Under the pieces are notes generated by a model. It saw only the letters and a program-made list of their open reading frames with translations. It had not been told where the DNA came from and did not search any database. From JBQTKD01 sp052389435 (lineage in GTDB: Bacteria > Actinomycetota > Actinomycetes > Sporichthyales > Sporichthyaceae): DNA of 64,000 bases. Shown in pieces: positions 1-8,544 of the stretch. Made by a program: the position numbers and the translations under genes. Numbering within the stretch: the stretch's first letter is position 1; the number at the start of each line of letters is the position of its first letter. Location: the NCBI GenBank assembly GCA_052389435.1, contig JBQTIB010000032.1:34505-98504 (forward strand), in the 5' to 3' direction.

Positions 1-1023
1 GTCATCACCGAGCTGTCCCGCGGCGACTCGGCGATCGCGTTGGCCTACAACATGCACTACATCTCCTTCGGTCTGGCCATGGCCAACATGAGCGAACCCA
101 TGATGAAGCAGTGGGCGCCCCGGGTGGCCGACGGGGAGATCGTGTTCGGCCCGTGGTCCGAGCAGCGCGCCGGCTTCTCCGGTTTGGCGGACACCAAGGC
201 GATCCCGCAGCCGGGCGGCGGCTGGAAGATCTACGGCAAGAAGACCTGGGGCACCCTGGGCGAGGCCGCGGACATCATGATGAGCAGCGCGACGATCACC
301 GACGCCGAGGGCAACATCCCCACCGACTTCGAAGAGCGCGTCGCCGCCGAGATGGCCTACATCGCCGACTTCAAGGTCGACGAGAACGGCATCGGCGACG
401 GTGTTCGCGTCGAGAAGACCTGGAACGCCCTGGGCATGCACGCCACCGGCACGCAGGTCATCCACTTCGAGGGCTTCTACGTGCCCGAGGAGAACTACGT
501 CTGCCCGAACCGCGAAGGGCTGTTCGGCTCGCTGGAGTGGGCCACGCTGCTGTTCGCGAGCATCTACTACGGCATGTCCCTGCGCATTCTCGAAGAGTCG
601 CGTGCGCTGCTGGCCAAGAAGACCCTCGGCGCCACGTTCGGTGCCATCGCCGCTTCGGACACCAAGGTCGCGAACATCGGGCACATCGTCGACGGCATCG
701 GCGACATGGCCGTGCGGTGCGAGATCAACCGGCGCCTGGTGTGGCAGACCTGCACCGACATCGTCAACGGCTACGACGACGAGTGGCCGGTCGAGCTGCG
801 CGTTCCGTACATCGGCGTCGCCAAGATCGCGGTTGCCGAGAACGTCCTCTGGATGGCCAAGAAGGCCATGAGCCTGGTCGGTGGGTCCTCGTTCCGCAAG
901 GGCACCGTCTTCGAGCGGTTCTACCGCGACGCCGCGGCCTCGATGTTCCAGCCCCTCAACGCCGACCAGACCTACACCTACATCGGCGAGTACCTGCTGG
1001 CGCCGGAAGAGCTCAACGACTAG
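1..1023 (+). CDS. Acyl-CoA dehydrogenase, 5' end cut by window edge
   Basis: The reading frame is open from base 1, so the true start lies upstream; 340 codons remain. The protein reads as the middle beta domain and C-terminal helical domain of the acyl-CoA dehydrogenase family, FAD enzymes that make the alpha,beta-double bond of an acyl-CoA. Visible family traits are the FGPWSEQRAGFSG-type middle-domain segment, a KTWGTLG beta strand, an EKTWNALGMHATGT segment and a helical C-terminus ending in a YIGEYLL segment. Substrate length cannot be told. It is followed by a hairpin and then the lipid operon, so it probably belongs to an upstream beta-oxidation unit. The family call is fairly safe; the substrate is not. 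Confidence 0.75.
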   Translation, partial: VITELSRGDSAIALAYNMHYISFGLAMANMSEPMMKQWAPRVADGEIVFGPWSEQRAGFSGLADTKAIPQPGGGWKIYGKKTWGTLGEAADIMMSSATITDAEGNIPTDFEERVAAEMAYIADFKVDENGIGDGVRVEKTWNALGMHATGTQVIHFEGFYVPEENYVCPNREGLFGSLEWATLLFASIYYGMSLRILEESRALLAKKTLGATFGAIAASDTKVANIGHIVDGIGDMAVRCEINRRLVWQTCTDIVNGYDDEWPVELRVPYIGVAKIAVAENVLWMAKKAMSLVGGSSFRKGTVFERFYRDAAASMFQPLNADQTYTYIGEYLLAPEELND

Positions 1024-1038
1024 AGCGCTCGGAAAATA

Positions 1039-1073
1039 GGTGGTGACCGGGCACATTGGGTTCGGTCACCACC
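1039..1073 (+). terminator. Hairpin after the acyl-CoA dehydrogenase
   Basis: Bases 1039-1049 (GGTGGTGACCG) pair perfectly with 1063-1073 around a 13-base loop. The hairpin sits 15 bases after the stop codon of the upstream gene and ends about 15 bases before the ribosome site of the next gene. There is no T-run, as is usual in high-GC actinomycetes, so termination is inferred from position and stem strength. Confidence 0.5.
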
Positions 1074-1101
1074 TTCCGCAGGCTGCCCGGAGGTGACGAC
1101 G

Positions 1102-3372
1102 ATGGGCACCATGAAGAGCACCGAAGCTCGAGTGGTCGTCCTCGCGCGCACCAGAACACGTACCGAACGACGCCTGGTCGGCGAGTGGGCGGAAAGCCAC
1201 CACCCCGATGCCGCGGTCGTGCAGGTGCGGGACCGGGCGCCCGCCGAATCCTGGTCCGACGCGACCACCCTCGTGCCGGTACGGATCTCCTGGGTGTCGG
1301 TGCCGTCGCCGACCCGGCGTCCGGCCGAGCTGCTGGTCACGCTGATGCCCCACCGGCCACCGTCGATGCTGCAGAAGGCGTTGATCAAGAACGCCCCCGG
1401 GCGAGCGGACGTGGTGGTGGGGGAGTCCGCCACCGTCGCGGACCTGCGATCCCGCTTCGCCGCCGAGACCGGCGGGCAGTCCTCCTTCGGCTCGTTCGTG
1501 GCCCGCGCGGCCACGCTGGCCTGCGATCGAGCGGAGCGACGCCTCATCGGCGACCGCTACAAGGTGCCCCGCCAGGTCGTCGAGCAGATCACCGCGTCGC
1601 GCCAGTTCGCCGAACGGGTGGCCACGCTCGCGCAGAAGCTCGGCCGGCCGGTGGCCGACGTTGCCACGGACGCCACGGGGTGTCTGGGCGAGCTGGCCAC
1701 CGTGCAGAGTCCGGCGGCCATCGACGCGTTCCGCACGGTCCTCTCGCCCATGCACTCGCGGACCTGGAACGTGCACGTCGACACCGAGAGCCTGGAACGC
1801 GTGCGGGCGGCGACGGCCAAGTCCGGGGTGGTGTTCCTGCCCGCGCACCGGTCCTACGTCGACCCCCTGGTGCTCGCCGAGGTGCTGCACGCCCACGACT
1901 TTCCGCGCAACCACGTCCTCGGCGGCAACAACATGCAGTTCTGGCCGATCGGGCCGTTGGGCAAACGCGCGGGCCTGGTCTTCATCCGGCGCAGCAACGC
2001 CGACGACGAGGTCTACAAGTTCGCGCTGCGCGAGTACCTGGCCTATCTGACCTCCAAGCGGTTCAACCTCGAGTGGTACATCGAGGGTGGCCGGAGCCGC
2101 ACCGGAAAGCTCCGCCCGCCGAAGCTCGGCCTGCTCGCCTACCTCGTGCGGGCCCTGGACTCCGGCGCCACCGAGGACGTGGCGCTGGTCCCGGTCTCGA
2201 TCGCCTACGACCAGTTGAACGAAGTCGGCGCCATGGACGCCGAACAGGCCGGGGCCGCCAAGGCCGCCGAGGGCACGCGCTGGCTCGCCCACTACGTCCG
2301 GGCCCAACTGCGCGATCGCGGGCACGCCTGGGTGCGGTTCGGGGAGCCGTTCTCGCTGCGCGACGCGCTCGCCAACGCCGGCGAGGGACCCACCCGGCTG
2401 GAGAAGGTCGGCTTCCAGATCTGCGACGGCATCAACCGCGCCACCCCCGTCACCCCGACGGCGCTGGTCACCTTCGCCCTGCTCGGCAGCCCCGGCCGCG
2501 CGTTGACGCTCAGCGAGGTCGAGCGGGTGTCGGCGCCGCTGCTGGACTACTTCGAACGCCGCAGCGTCCCGTGCGCGGACACCGGGCTCTCGCTGCGGAC
2601 CGCCGCGGGCCTGCGCGACGCCCTGGACCGGCTCGTAGCGGTTGGCGTGGCGGCCGAGTTCGCCGGTGGACCCGAACCCGTGTGGTCGATCCGCACCGGC
2701 CAGGACCGGATCGCGGCCTTCTACCGCAACGGCGCGATCCACCACCTCGTCACCCGAGGCATCACCGAGCTCGCCCTGCTGCACGTCGCCGGACGTGGGC
2801 TCGCCATCGACGATGCCCTTCAGGAGGCCTACGGCGAAGCACGTCGCCTGCGCGACCTGCTGAAGTTCGAGTTCTTCTTCCCGCCCACCGAGCAGTTCCG
2901 TGCCGACCTGCTGGCCGAGCTCGAGCTGATCGCTCCCGACTGGGGGGACCCGCAGCGAGGTGCGAGCGAGCTGCTGTCGGCCACGAACCTGTTGGTCGCC
3001 CACCGCGCGCTGCGGTCCTTCGTCGACGCGCAGTTCGTGCTGGCCCGGGCGCTGGCCGACCTCGCCCCCGGGGTCGAGCCGGGTGAAGAGTTTCTGACGC
3101 ACTGTCTGGGCCTGGGGCAGCAGATGTACCTGCGCGGGCGACTGGAACAGGCCGACTCGGTTTCCCGCGAGCTCTACGCCACGGCGCTGCGCCTCGCCGC
3201 GCACCGCGGGCTCGTCGCGGCCGGAGGCGAGAGCGTGGCGGCGGGCCGGCGCGAGTTCCTGACCGAGGTGTCGGGCGTGCTGGACAGACTGAGCGAGATC
3301 GCACGCCTGGAAGAAGGCCTGCTGGAAGTCGTGCTGGACCGCTGGGAACCCACAGGAAGGCACACCCCGTGA
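1102..3372 (+). CDS. plsB: Glycerol-3-phosphate acyltransferase, PlsB-like
   Basis: Likely acylates sn-glycerol-3-phosphate at position 1, the first step toward phospholipids and triacylglycerol. Around residue 250 there is the acyltransferase HX4D motif (HRSYVD). It is followed by a GGNNMQFWPIG block, the FIRRS segment, the EGGRSRTGK glycerophosphate-binding motif and a later VPVSIAYD block, the order found in PlsB/DHAPAT enzymes. Length (756 residues) fits PlsB of actinomycetes. I chose the ATG at 1102 because GGAGG lies 8 bases before it; an in-frame GTG at 1093 overlaps that ribosome site. The next gene overlaps its stop by 4 bases, so translation is probably coupled. Membrane association is inferred from the family. 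Confidence 0.85.
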   Translation: MGTMKSTEARVVVLARTRTRTERRLVGEWAESHHPDAAVVQVRDRAPAESWSDATTLVPVRISWVSVPSPTRRPAELLVTLMPHRPPSMLQKALIKNAPGRADVVVGESATVADLRSRFAAETGGQSSFGSFVARAATLACDRAERRLIGDRYKVPRQVVEQITASRQFAERVATLAQKLGRPVADVATDATGCLGELATVQSPAAIDAFRTVLSPMHSRTWNVHVDTESLERVRAATAKSGVVFLPAHRSYVDPLVLAEVLHAHDFPRNHVLGGNNMQFWPIGPLGKRAGLVFIRRSNADDEVYKFALREYLAYLTSKRFNLEWYIEGGRSRTGKLRPPKLGLLAYLVRALDSGATEDVALVPVSIAYDQLNEVGAMDAEQAGAAKAAEGTRWLAHYVRAQLRDRGHAWVRFGEPFSLRDALANAGEGPTRLEKVGFQICDGINRATPVTPTALVTFALLGSPGRALTLSEVERVSAPLLDYFERRSVPCADTGLSLRTAAGLRDALDRLVAVGVAAEFAGGPEPVWSIRTGQDRIAAFYRNGAIHHLVTRGITELALLHVAGRGLAIDDALQEAYGEARRLRDLLKFEFFFPPTEQFRADLLAELELIAPDWGDPQRGASELLSATNLLVAHRALRSFVDAQFVLARALADLAPGVEPGEEFLTHCLGLGQQMYLRGRLEQADSVSRELYATALRLAAHRGLVAAGGESVAAGRREFLTEVSGVLDRLSEIARLEEGLLEVVLDRWEPTGRHTP

Positions 3373-4841
3373 CCTTGGACGAACGGCTGGCGGACGTCTT
3401 CGACGCACCGCGCGGCCCGCAGATCGCCGCGTTCTTCGACTACGACGGCACCGTCATCACCGGCTATTCGGCGACGACCTTCTACAACCACCGCATCAAG
3501 AACTTCGAGATCGGTCCGGGCGAACTCGCCAAGACGCTGATCACGACGCTGCGCGGCATCGACACCGAGGAGGAGTTCGCCGCCCTGCTCGAGATGTCCC
3601 TGAAGTGCTGGGCGGGCAAATCCGAGGAGGAGATGGAAAAGCTCGGGGCCTCGCTGTTCAAGTCCGAGATCGCCGGCAAGCTGCACCACGAGACCTGGGA
3701 CCTCGCGGCTGCGCACAGGGCGATGGGCCACACCGTCGTCCTCGCCTCCTCCGCGACCCGCTTCCAGGTCGAACCGATGGCCGAGGCGATCGGCGCGGAC
3801 CGCGTGCTGTGCACGCCGCTGGAGGTGAAGGACGGCCTGCTCACGGGCCGGACCGACGGCCCCGCCCTCTGGGGACCAAGCAAGGCTCGGGCGATCGTCG
3901 AGTACGCGGCCGAGCGTGGCATCGACCTCGACGCGTGCTTCGCCTACAGCAACGGCGGAGAGGACGTTCCGTTCCTCGCCGCCGTCGGACATCCCGTGGC
4001 CGTGGCCCCGGACGACCGGTTGGCCTACGTGGCCGAGCAGCGCGGCTGGGACGTTCTGGAGTGCGTGCCGCGCGGCAAGCGGCCCGGCGTGGTCGACCTC
4101 GCCCGGACCGGCGCCTTCTACGGCGCGTGGGCCGCGGCGTTCGGTCTCGGACTGGGCGTCGGCCTGCTGAACAAGTCCAGGCAGCAGGGCGTGGACACCG
4201 TGCTCGGCCTCGGCTCGGACGTCAGCCTTGCGCTGGCCGGGGTCGAGGTGGACATCGTGTCCGGCAAGGAACACCTCTGGTCCCACCGGCCCGCGGTGTT
4301 CATTTTCAACCATCAGAGCAACGTCGACGCCGTCGTCATGATGAAACTCGTCCGCGAGCAGATGAGCGGCATGGCGAAGAAGGAAGCGAAGAAGATCCCC
4401 GGCTTCGGGCAGTTCTTCCAGATCGCCGGCGTCGCCTTCCTGGACCGCGCCGACTCGGGCAAGGCCATCGACGCCATGCGCCCGGCCGTCGACAAGATCC
4501 GCGACGAGGGCCTGTCGATGGTGATCTCCCCGGAGGGCACCCGCACTCCGACGCCCAAGCTCGGCCCGTTCAAGAAGGGCGCCTTCCACCTCGCGAGCCA
4601 GGCGGGCGTGCCCGTCGTGCCGATCGTGCTTCGCGACGTCGCGAAGGTGCAGTGGCGCGGCTCGAAGTCGGTGCGATCGGGCAGGATCGAGGTCGTCGTC
4701 CACCCGCCGATCTCCACCGACGGCTGGCGGACCGAAGACATGGGCCGCCACGTCGAGGACGTGCGCAACCTGTACCTCGCCACCCTCGAACGCTGGCCCG
4801 GCCGGCCGGCCGCCCCCGAACCCGACGAGGAGTCCTCGTGA
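3369..4841 (+). CDS. HAD-family phosphatase fused to 1-acylglycerol-3-phosphate acyltransferase
   Basis: A two-domain protein of 490 residues. The N-terminal half is an HAD-IB hydrolase with the nucleophile motif DYDGT at residues 24-28, a SSAT motif II and an SNGGEDVP motif near residue 200. The C-terminal half is a PlsC-type acyltransferase with HQSNVD near 315 and EGTRTPT near 380. The acyltransferase would make phosphatidate from lysophosphatidate, and the HAD domain could dephosphorylate a phospholipid intermediate, together feeding diacylglycerol to the WS/DGAT encoded next. The GTG start lies inside the upstream stop (GTGA) and the stop overlaps the next GTG, so the three genes look co-translated. 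The phosphatase substrate is an inference. Confidence 0.85.
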   Translation: MTLDERLADVFDAPRGPQIAAFFDYDGTVITGYSATTFYNHRIKNFEIGPGELAKTLITTLRGIDTEEEFAALLEMSLKCWAGKSEEEMEKLGASLFKSEIAGKLHHETWDLAAAHRAMGHTVVLASSATRFQVEPMAEAIGADRVLCTPLEVKDGLLTGRTDGPALWGPSKARAIVEYAAERGIDLDACFAYSNGGEDVPFLAAVGHPVAVAPDDRLAYVAEQRGWDVLECVPRGKRPGVVDLARTGAFYGAWAAAFGLGLGVGLLNKSRQQGVDTVLGLGSDVSLALAGVEVDIVSGKEHLWSHRPAVFIFNHQSNVDAVVMMKLVREQMSGMAKKEAKKIPGFGQFFQIAGVAFLDRADSGKAIDAMRPAVDKIRDEGLSMVISPEGTRTPTPKLGPFKKGAFHLASQAGVPVVPIVLRDVAKVQWRGSKSVRSGRIEVVVHPPISTDGWRTEDMGRHVEDVRNLYLATLERWPGRPAAPEPDEESS

Positions 4842-6253
4842 GCGAGGCCGCCGGCTGGGGTGTCGGCGCCGACGCGATGAACGCCTTCGAAACCCTGATG
4901 TGGCGGGCCGAAGAGGTCTCGACCCTGCGCTCGACGTGCCTGGGCGTGGAACTGCTCGACGGCACCCCGGCGTGGGAGGACGTGGTCGCCGTCCACGATC
5001 GAGCCACGCGGTTCGTGCCGCGCCTGCGCCACCGCGTCGTGCAGCCCCCGCTCGGGCTCGCTCCGCCGCGCTGGGCCGACGATCCGAACTTCGACCTGCA
5101 CTTCCACCTGCGCCGGATCTCGCTGCCCGCCGGCGCGGGCTGGAGCGAACTGCTCGAGGTCGCCGAGCAGACCGCGATGAGCGCCTTCGACCGCGCGCGC
5201 CCGCTGTGGGAGGGCGTCCTCGTCGAGGGACTGCCGGAGGGACGCTCCGCCTACCTGCTCAAGCTCCATCACTCGATCTCCGACGGGCTCGGGATCCTGC
5301 GGATGATGAGCTACCTGCACCTGCCGCTCGACGGCCCGTCCGGGGCCGCCGCGATGCCGTCGACCGCGTCGCTCGGTCCGTTCGGAGCCCTCGCCGCGGA
5401 CGCGCGGGAGCGACTGCGCTCCGCGCCGCGGCTCGCCGTGCGGGCGGGTGCGCTCGGCGGCCGGGCCCTGCGCGAGCCGCTGCCGTCGATGCTTTCCGGC
5501 GTGGCCTACTCCCGATCGCTGAAACGGGTTTTCACCCCGCCGAAGGCATGCGCCTCGCCGCTGCTCGCCGAGCGCAGTTCGAACTGGCGCTTCGCCGCGT
5601 TGGACGTGGACTTCGACTCGCTGCGCCGGGCGTCCAAGGCGGCGGGCGCCTCGCTGAACGACGCCTACCTCGCCGCACTGCTCGGCGGCTACCGCCGCTA
5701 CCACGAGGCGATGGGCGTGCCCGTCGGACCGATCCCAGTCGCCATTCCCATCTCGCTGCGTCCGGTGGACGCGGCGGACGACGGCGGCAACGCCATCGCG
5801 TCGGCACGCCTCGCAGGTCCGGTGGACGTCGCGGATCCGGTCGTGCGCATGTCGATCCTCGGCGCACAGGTGCGGGCGGCCAAGGCCGAACCCGCGATGA
5901 ACAACCTCAACCTGCTCGGGCCGATGCTCGCCCGGCTCCCCGCCGGTGCGATCGCCGGGATCGTCGGCAACCTGACGCGCTCCAACGATCTGCAGGCCAG
6001 CAACGTTCCCGGCCCACGCGAGGACGTCCACCTCGCCGGGGTGCGCGTCGATCGGCTCTACGGCTACGGGCCCCTGCCCGGCTGCCCCGCCATGATCACG
6101 ATGGTGACGCACGGTCAGATTGCCTGTGTGGGCGTCAACTACGACGCCGCGTCGTTCACCGACGGCGACGAATTCGTCCGCGCACTCTGCGCCGGCTTCG
6201 ACGAAGTCCTGGCCGTCGGCGGCTCGGACTTCCCGCCCACCACCCACCGTTGA
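4838..6253 (+). CDS. Wax ester synthase/diacylglycerol acyltransferase (WS/DGAT)
   Basis: Transfers an acyl group from acyl-CoA to diacylglycerol or a fatty alcohol, the last step of triacylglycerol or wax storage. The start at GTG 4838 overlaps the upstream stop and gives 471 residues, the usual family length. The catalytic HHxxxDG motif is seen as HHSISDG around residue 145. Other family blocks are MWRAEE at the N-terminus, PLWEGVLVEGL before the active site, and a C-terminal SNVPGPRE followed by YGYGPLPGCPAM. It sits directly after two glycerolipid acyltransferases, consistent with a triacylglycerol role. A second paralogue lies at 28871-30322. Confidence 0.9.
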   Translation: MSEAAGWGVGADAMNAFETLMWRAEEVSTLRSTCLGVELLDGTPAWEDVVAVHDRATRFVPRLRHRVVQPPLGLAPPRWADDPNFDLHFHLRRISLPAGAGWSELLEVAEQTAMSAFDRARPLWEGVLVEGLPEGRSAYLLKLHHSISDGLGILRMMSYLHLPLDGPSGAAAMPSTASLGPFGALAADARERLRSAPRLAVRAGALGGRALREPLPSMLSGVAYSRSLKRVFTPPKACASPLLAERSSNWRFAALDVDFDSLRRASKAAGASLNDAYLAALLGGYRRYHEAMGVPVGPIPVAIPISLRPVDAADDGGNAIASARLAGPVDVADPVVRMSILGAQVRAAKAEPAMNNLNLLGPMLARLPAGAIAGIVGNLTRSNDLQASNVPGPREDVHLAGVRVDRLYGYGPLPGCPAMITMVTHGQIACVGVNYDAASFTDGDEFVRALCAGFDEVLAVGGSDFPPTTHR

Positions 6254-6270
6254 GCTCCTCGGAGGACGTC

Positions 6271-7098
6271 TTGACCTCGCCCGTGACCGACGCCTACACC
6301 GGTGGCACCGGCACCCCGGTGGTGCTCTTCCACGGGCTCAACTCCTCCTGGCGAATCTGGCAGCCCGTGCTCGGCGCGCTCGAGGAGCACCACGCCGTGT
6401 TCGCGCCGACGTTGATCGGACACCGCGGCGGGCCGCCCATGCCGCCGGGGCCCAGCGGAATCGGACCGATCGCCGACGACATGGAGCGCCGCCTCGACGC
6501 CGCCGGGATCTCGAGTGCACATCTCGTCGGCAACTCCCTCGGCGGGTGGCTGGCCTGCGAGCTCGCCGCCCGGGGCCGAGCCCAGTCGGTCGTGGCCTTC
6601 GCCCCGGCCGGCAGCTGGACCAACCCACGGGACCTGCGCCGCATCGCCCTGCTGCTGAAGGTCGCGCAGCGTTCGGCCGGCAAGCCGCGCGTCGATCGAC
6701 TCATGGCCAAGCCGGGCATGCGCAAGGCGCTGCTGCGAACCGCGATGAACCGCGGCGACCTCGTCGTGGACGACGGCCTGGAGAGCATGAGCGCGGACCT
6801 CGCAGCCTGCACCGTGCTCGACGGACTGCTGGCGCACCTGCGGACCAGCGGTCCGCTGCGCACCCAGTCGATCCCCGCACACTGCCCCGTCCTGGTGGCC
6901 TGGCCCGACCGGGACCGCACCATTCCCTGGAAGCGCTACGGCGTCCCGTTCGTCGCCGGCATCCCGCACGCCGAGGTGGCGCGCCTTCGCGGCGTCGGTC
7001 ACGTGCCGGTCTACGACGACCCGGCCCTCGTGGCCCGCACGGTCCTCGCGCATACCAAGCGCGTGGACGCCGTGCGAGCGCGAGGAGAGGTCCTGTGA
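6271..7098 (+). CDS. Alpha/beta hydrolase
   Basis: A 275-residue alpha/beta hydrolase. HGLNSSW forms the oxyanion strand, the nucleophile elbow is GNSLGG, the acid is probably in the WPDRDRTIPW block and the histidine is in GVGHVPVYDD. I chose the TTG at 6271 because GGAGG lies 5 bases upstream; an in-frame GTG at 6283 is 17 bases from that site. The substrate is unknown. Its place in the lipid operon suggests an ester such as a mono- or triacylglycerol. The stop overlaps the next GTG start. Confidence 0.75.
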   Translation: MTSPVTDAYTGGTGTPVVLFHGLNSSWRIWQPVLGALEEHHAVFAPTLIGHRGGPPMPPGPSGIGPIADDMERRLDAAGISSAHLVGNSLGGWLACELAARGRAQSVVAFAPAGSWTNPRDLRRIALLLKVAQRSAGKPRVDRLMAKPGMRKALLRTAMNRGDLVVDDGLESMSADLAACTVLDGLLAHLRTSGPLRTQSIPAHCPVLVAWPDRDRTIPWKRYGVPFVAGIPHAEVARLRGVGHVPVYDDPALVARTVLAHTKRVDAVRARGEVL

Positions 7099-7892
7099 AC
7101 GAGTTGGTCCTGAACGGTTCGGCCGGCGAGGTCGTCGTCCGCACGTGGGCGCCCGACGGTCCCGCGCAGCGGATCGTGTTGCTTCTGCACGGCTACGGCG
7201 AGCACTCCGGCCGCTACGAGCACGTGGCCGCGCGGCTGGTGGCCGACGGTGCCGTCGTCTACGCCCCCGACCACCGAGGCCACGGCAGATCCGCCGGTGA
7301 ACGGGTGCTGATCTCCGACCTCGACGCCGCGGTCGGCGACGTCGACCTGGTGGCGCTGGCCGCCGCGTCGGCACACCCCGGGCTGCCGACTGTCGTCGTG
7401 GGCCACTCGATGGGCGGGGTGATGGCCACCCGGTACGCCCAGCTGTACCCGGGCTTCGCCGGGCTGGCGTTGTCCGGTCCGGTCATCGGCGGGAACCCGG
7501 CGATCGCGATGCTGCTGCAACTCGACCCCATGCCCGAGGTCCTGATCGATCCGGCCGTGCTCTCGCGCGATCCGGCGGTGGGCGAGGCCTACCTCGCCGA
7601 CGAACTCGTCTGGCACGGGCCGTTCAAGCGGGAGACGCTGCTCGCGCTGTTCGCGGGCATCGACGCGATCGCCGCCGGACCCGTACTGCGCCTGCCGGTG
7701 CTGTGGATGCACGGAGAAGACGACGCGCTCGCACCCCTGGAGGCGACCAAGACGGCGGTCGACCGAGTGCTCGGCCACGACGTGCTCAGCCGGGTCTACC
7801 GCGGCGCACGCCACGAGGTCTTCAACGAGACCAACCGCGAGGAGGTCCTCTCCGACCTCGCCGCCTTCGTCCTGGCCCGCACCCGAAGCTAG
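7095..7892 (+). CDS. Monoacylglycerol lipase-like alpha/beta hydrolase
   Basis: 265 residues with the lysophospholipase/monoglyceride lipase pattern: LHGYGEHSGRYEHVA, the APDHRGHGRS strand, nucleophile GHSMGG, acid in the HGEDDALAP block and histidine in GARHEVFNE. Such enzymes hydrolyse monoacylglycerols or lysophospholipids. It is the last gene of the neutral-lipid operon and starts at a GTG overlapping the previous stop. The combination of synthesis (PlsB, PlsC, WS/DGAT) and hydrolysis genes in one operon suggests turnover of storage lipid. The family is clear; the exact substrate is inferred. Its stop overlaps the convergent gene that follows. Confidence 0.85.
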   Translation: MNELVLNGSAGEVVVRTWAPDGPAQRIVLLLHGYGEHSGRYEHVAARLVADGAVVYAPDHRGHGRSAGERVLISDLDAAVGDVDLVALAAASAHPGLPTVVVGHSMGGVMATRYAQLYPGFAGLALSGPVIGGNPAIAMLLQLDPMPEVLIDPAVLSRDPAVGEAYLADELVWHGPFKRETLLALFAGIDAIAAGPVLRLPVLWMHGEDDALAPLEATKTAVDRVLGHDVLSRVYRGARHEVFNETNREEVLSDLAAFVLARTRS

Positions 7893-8350
7893 CGTCCGCC
7901 GGCGTCGACCAGCATCTTGAGGTAGCGACTCGAGACCTTCTCCATGGCCGCGCGGAACGCGGGCAGGGCCTTGGTCTTCACCAGTTTGGTGCTCGGCGGC
8001 GGATAGCTGTAGGTGAACTGAAGCAGGTTCTCCCCGCCGTCCTCACCGGGGACGAACCGGTACTCGGTGATCGCGTCGGCGTGTCCGTCCGGCCAGAGCA
8101 CGCGTTGCGAGGTCGAATACCGGACCTCGCCGTCCTCGAGACGTTCGACGTCGCCGAGGCGGTCCTCGACGTTGATGTCGGTCATCGCCGCCGCGGACAG
8201 GCGCATGCCCACCGCGTAGTGCAGCGCCGCAGGCTGGGAGTACTCCAGGACCGTCCCCGGCCAGCAGGTCCGGGAGTCCAGGGTGCGGGTGTAGGCGACG
8301 AACTTGTCCACATCGCCGGGGAAAGTGCGCGATACGACAACGGTTTCCAT
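7889..8350 (-). CDS. SRPBCC (START-like) ligand-binding protein
   Basis: A 153-residue protein with the SRPBCC/polyketide-cyclase-like layout: an N-terminal VVVSRTFPGDVDKFVAY segment, a central beta sheet (RVLWPDGHADAITEYRF) and a long C-terminal helix (FRAAMEKVSSRYLKML). Such folds bind hydrophobic ligands. The ATG at 8350 has GGAGG 5 bases upstream; a longer in-frame extension lacks a ribosome site. It is convergent with the lipid operon and divergent from the acyltransferase cluster. No catalytic residues can be assigned and the ligand is unknown. Confidence 0.65.
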   Translation of the reverse strand: METVVVSRTFPGDVDKFVAYTRTLDSRTCWPGTVLEYSQPAALHYAVGMRLSAAAMTDINVEDRLGDVERLEDGEVRYSTSQRVLWPDGHADAITEYRFVPGEDGGENLLQFTYSYPPPSTKLVKTKALPAFRAAMEKVSSRYLKMLVDAGGR

Positions 8351-8544
8351 GGTGCCTCCGCAGTAGGAGACGGACTGTTCGGAATGGGCCGCGCCCGCCC
8401 ATTGTGGACCTGCGGCGGGCCGAACACCATTGGGCGAGCCGATGCCGTGCCCTGAATTCGCGACTGCGAAACATGGAGGAGGCCACAGGTGAGCCTCGCT
8501 TCGGAAGAGTTTGCACCTTCGCAACACGAGGCAGCCTCCAGTGC
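8351..8544. promoter_or_regulatory. Divergent control region with a 7+7 inverted repeat
   Basis: This 194-base gap separates the SRPBCC gene (minus) from the acyltransferase-3 gene (plus), so it should carry both promoters. The visible structure is an inverted repeat, AATGGGC at 8383-8389 and GCCCATT at 8397-8403, which could be an operator or a leader hairpin. I could not pick convincing -10/-35 boxes. The start of the plus-strand gene is uncertain, so part of this gap may be coding. Confidence 0.3.

Noticed and set aside
1066..3408. 780-codon open frame on the minus strand opposite plsB
   Set aside because: High GC leaves long open frames opposite real genes. This one has repetitive Gly/Arg/Val-rich composition and no family blocks, while the plus strand has clear acyltransferase motifs.
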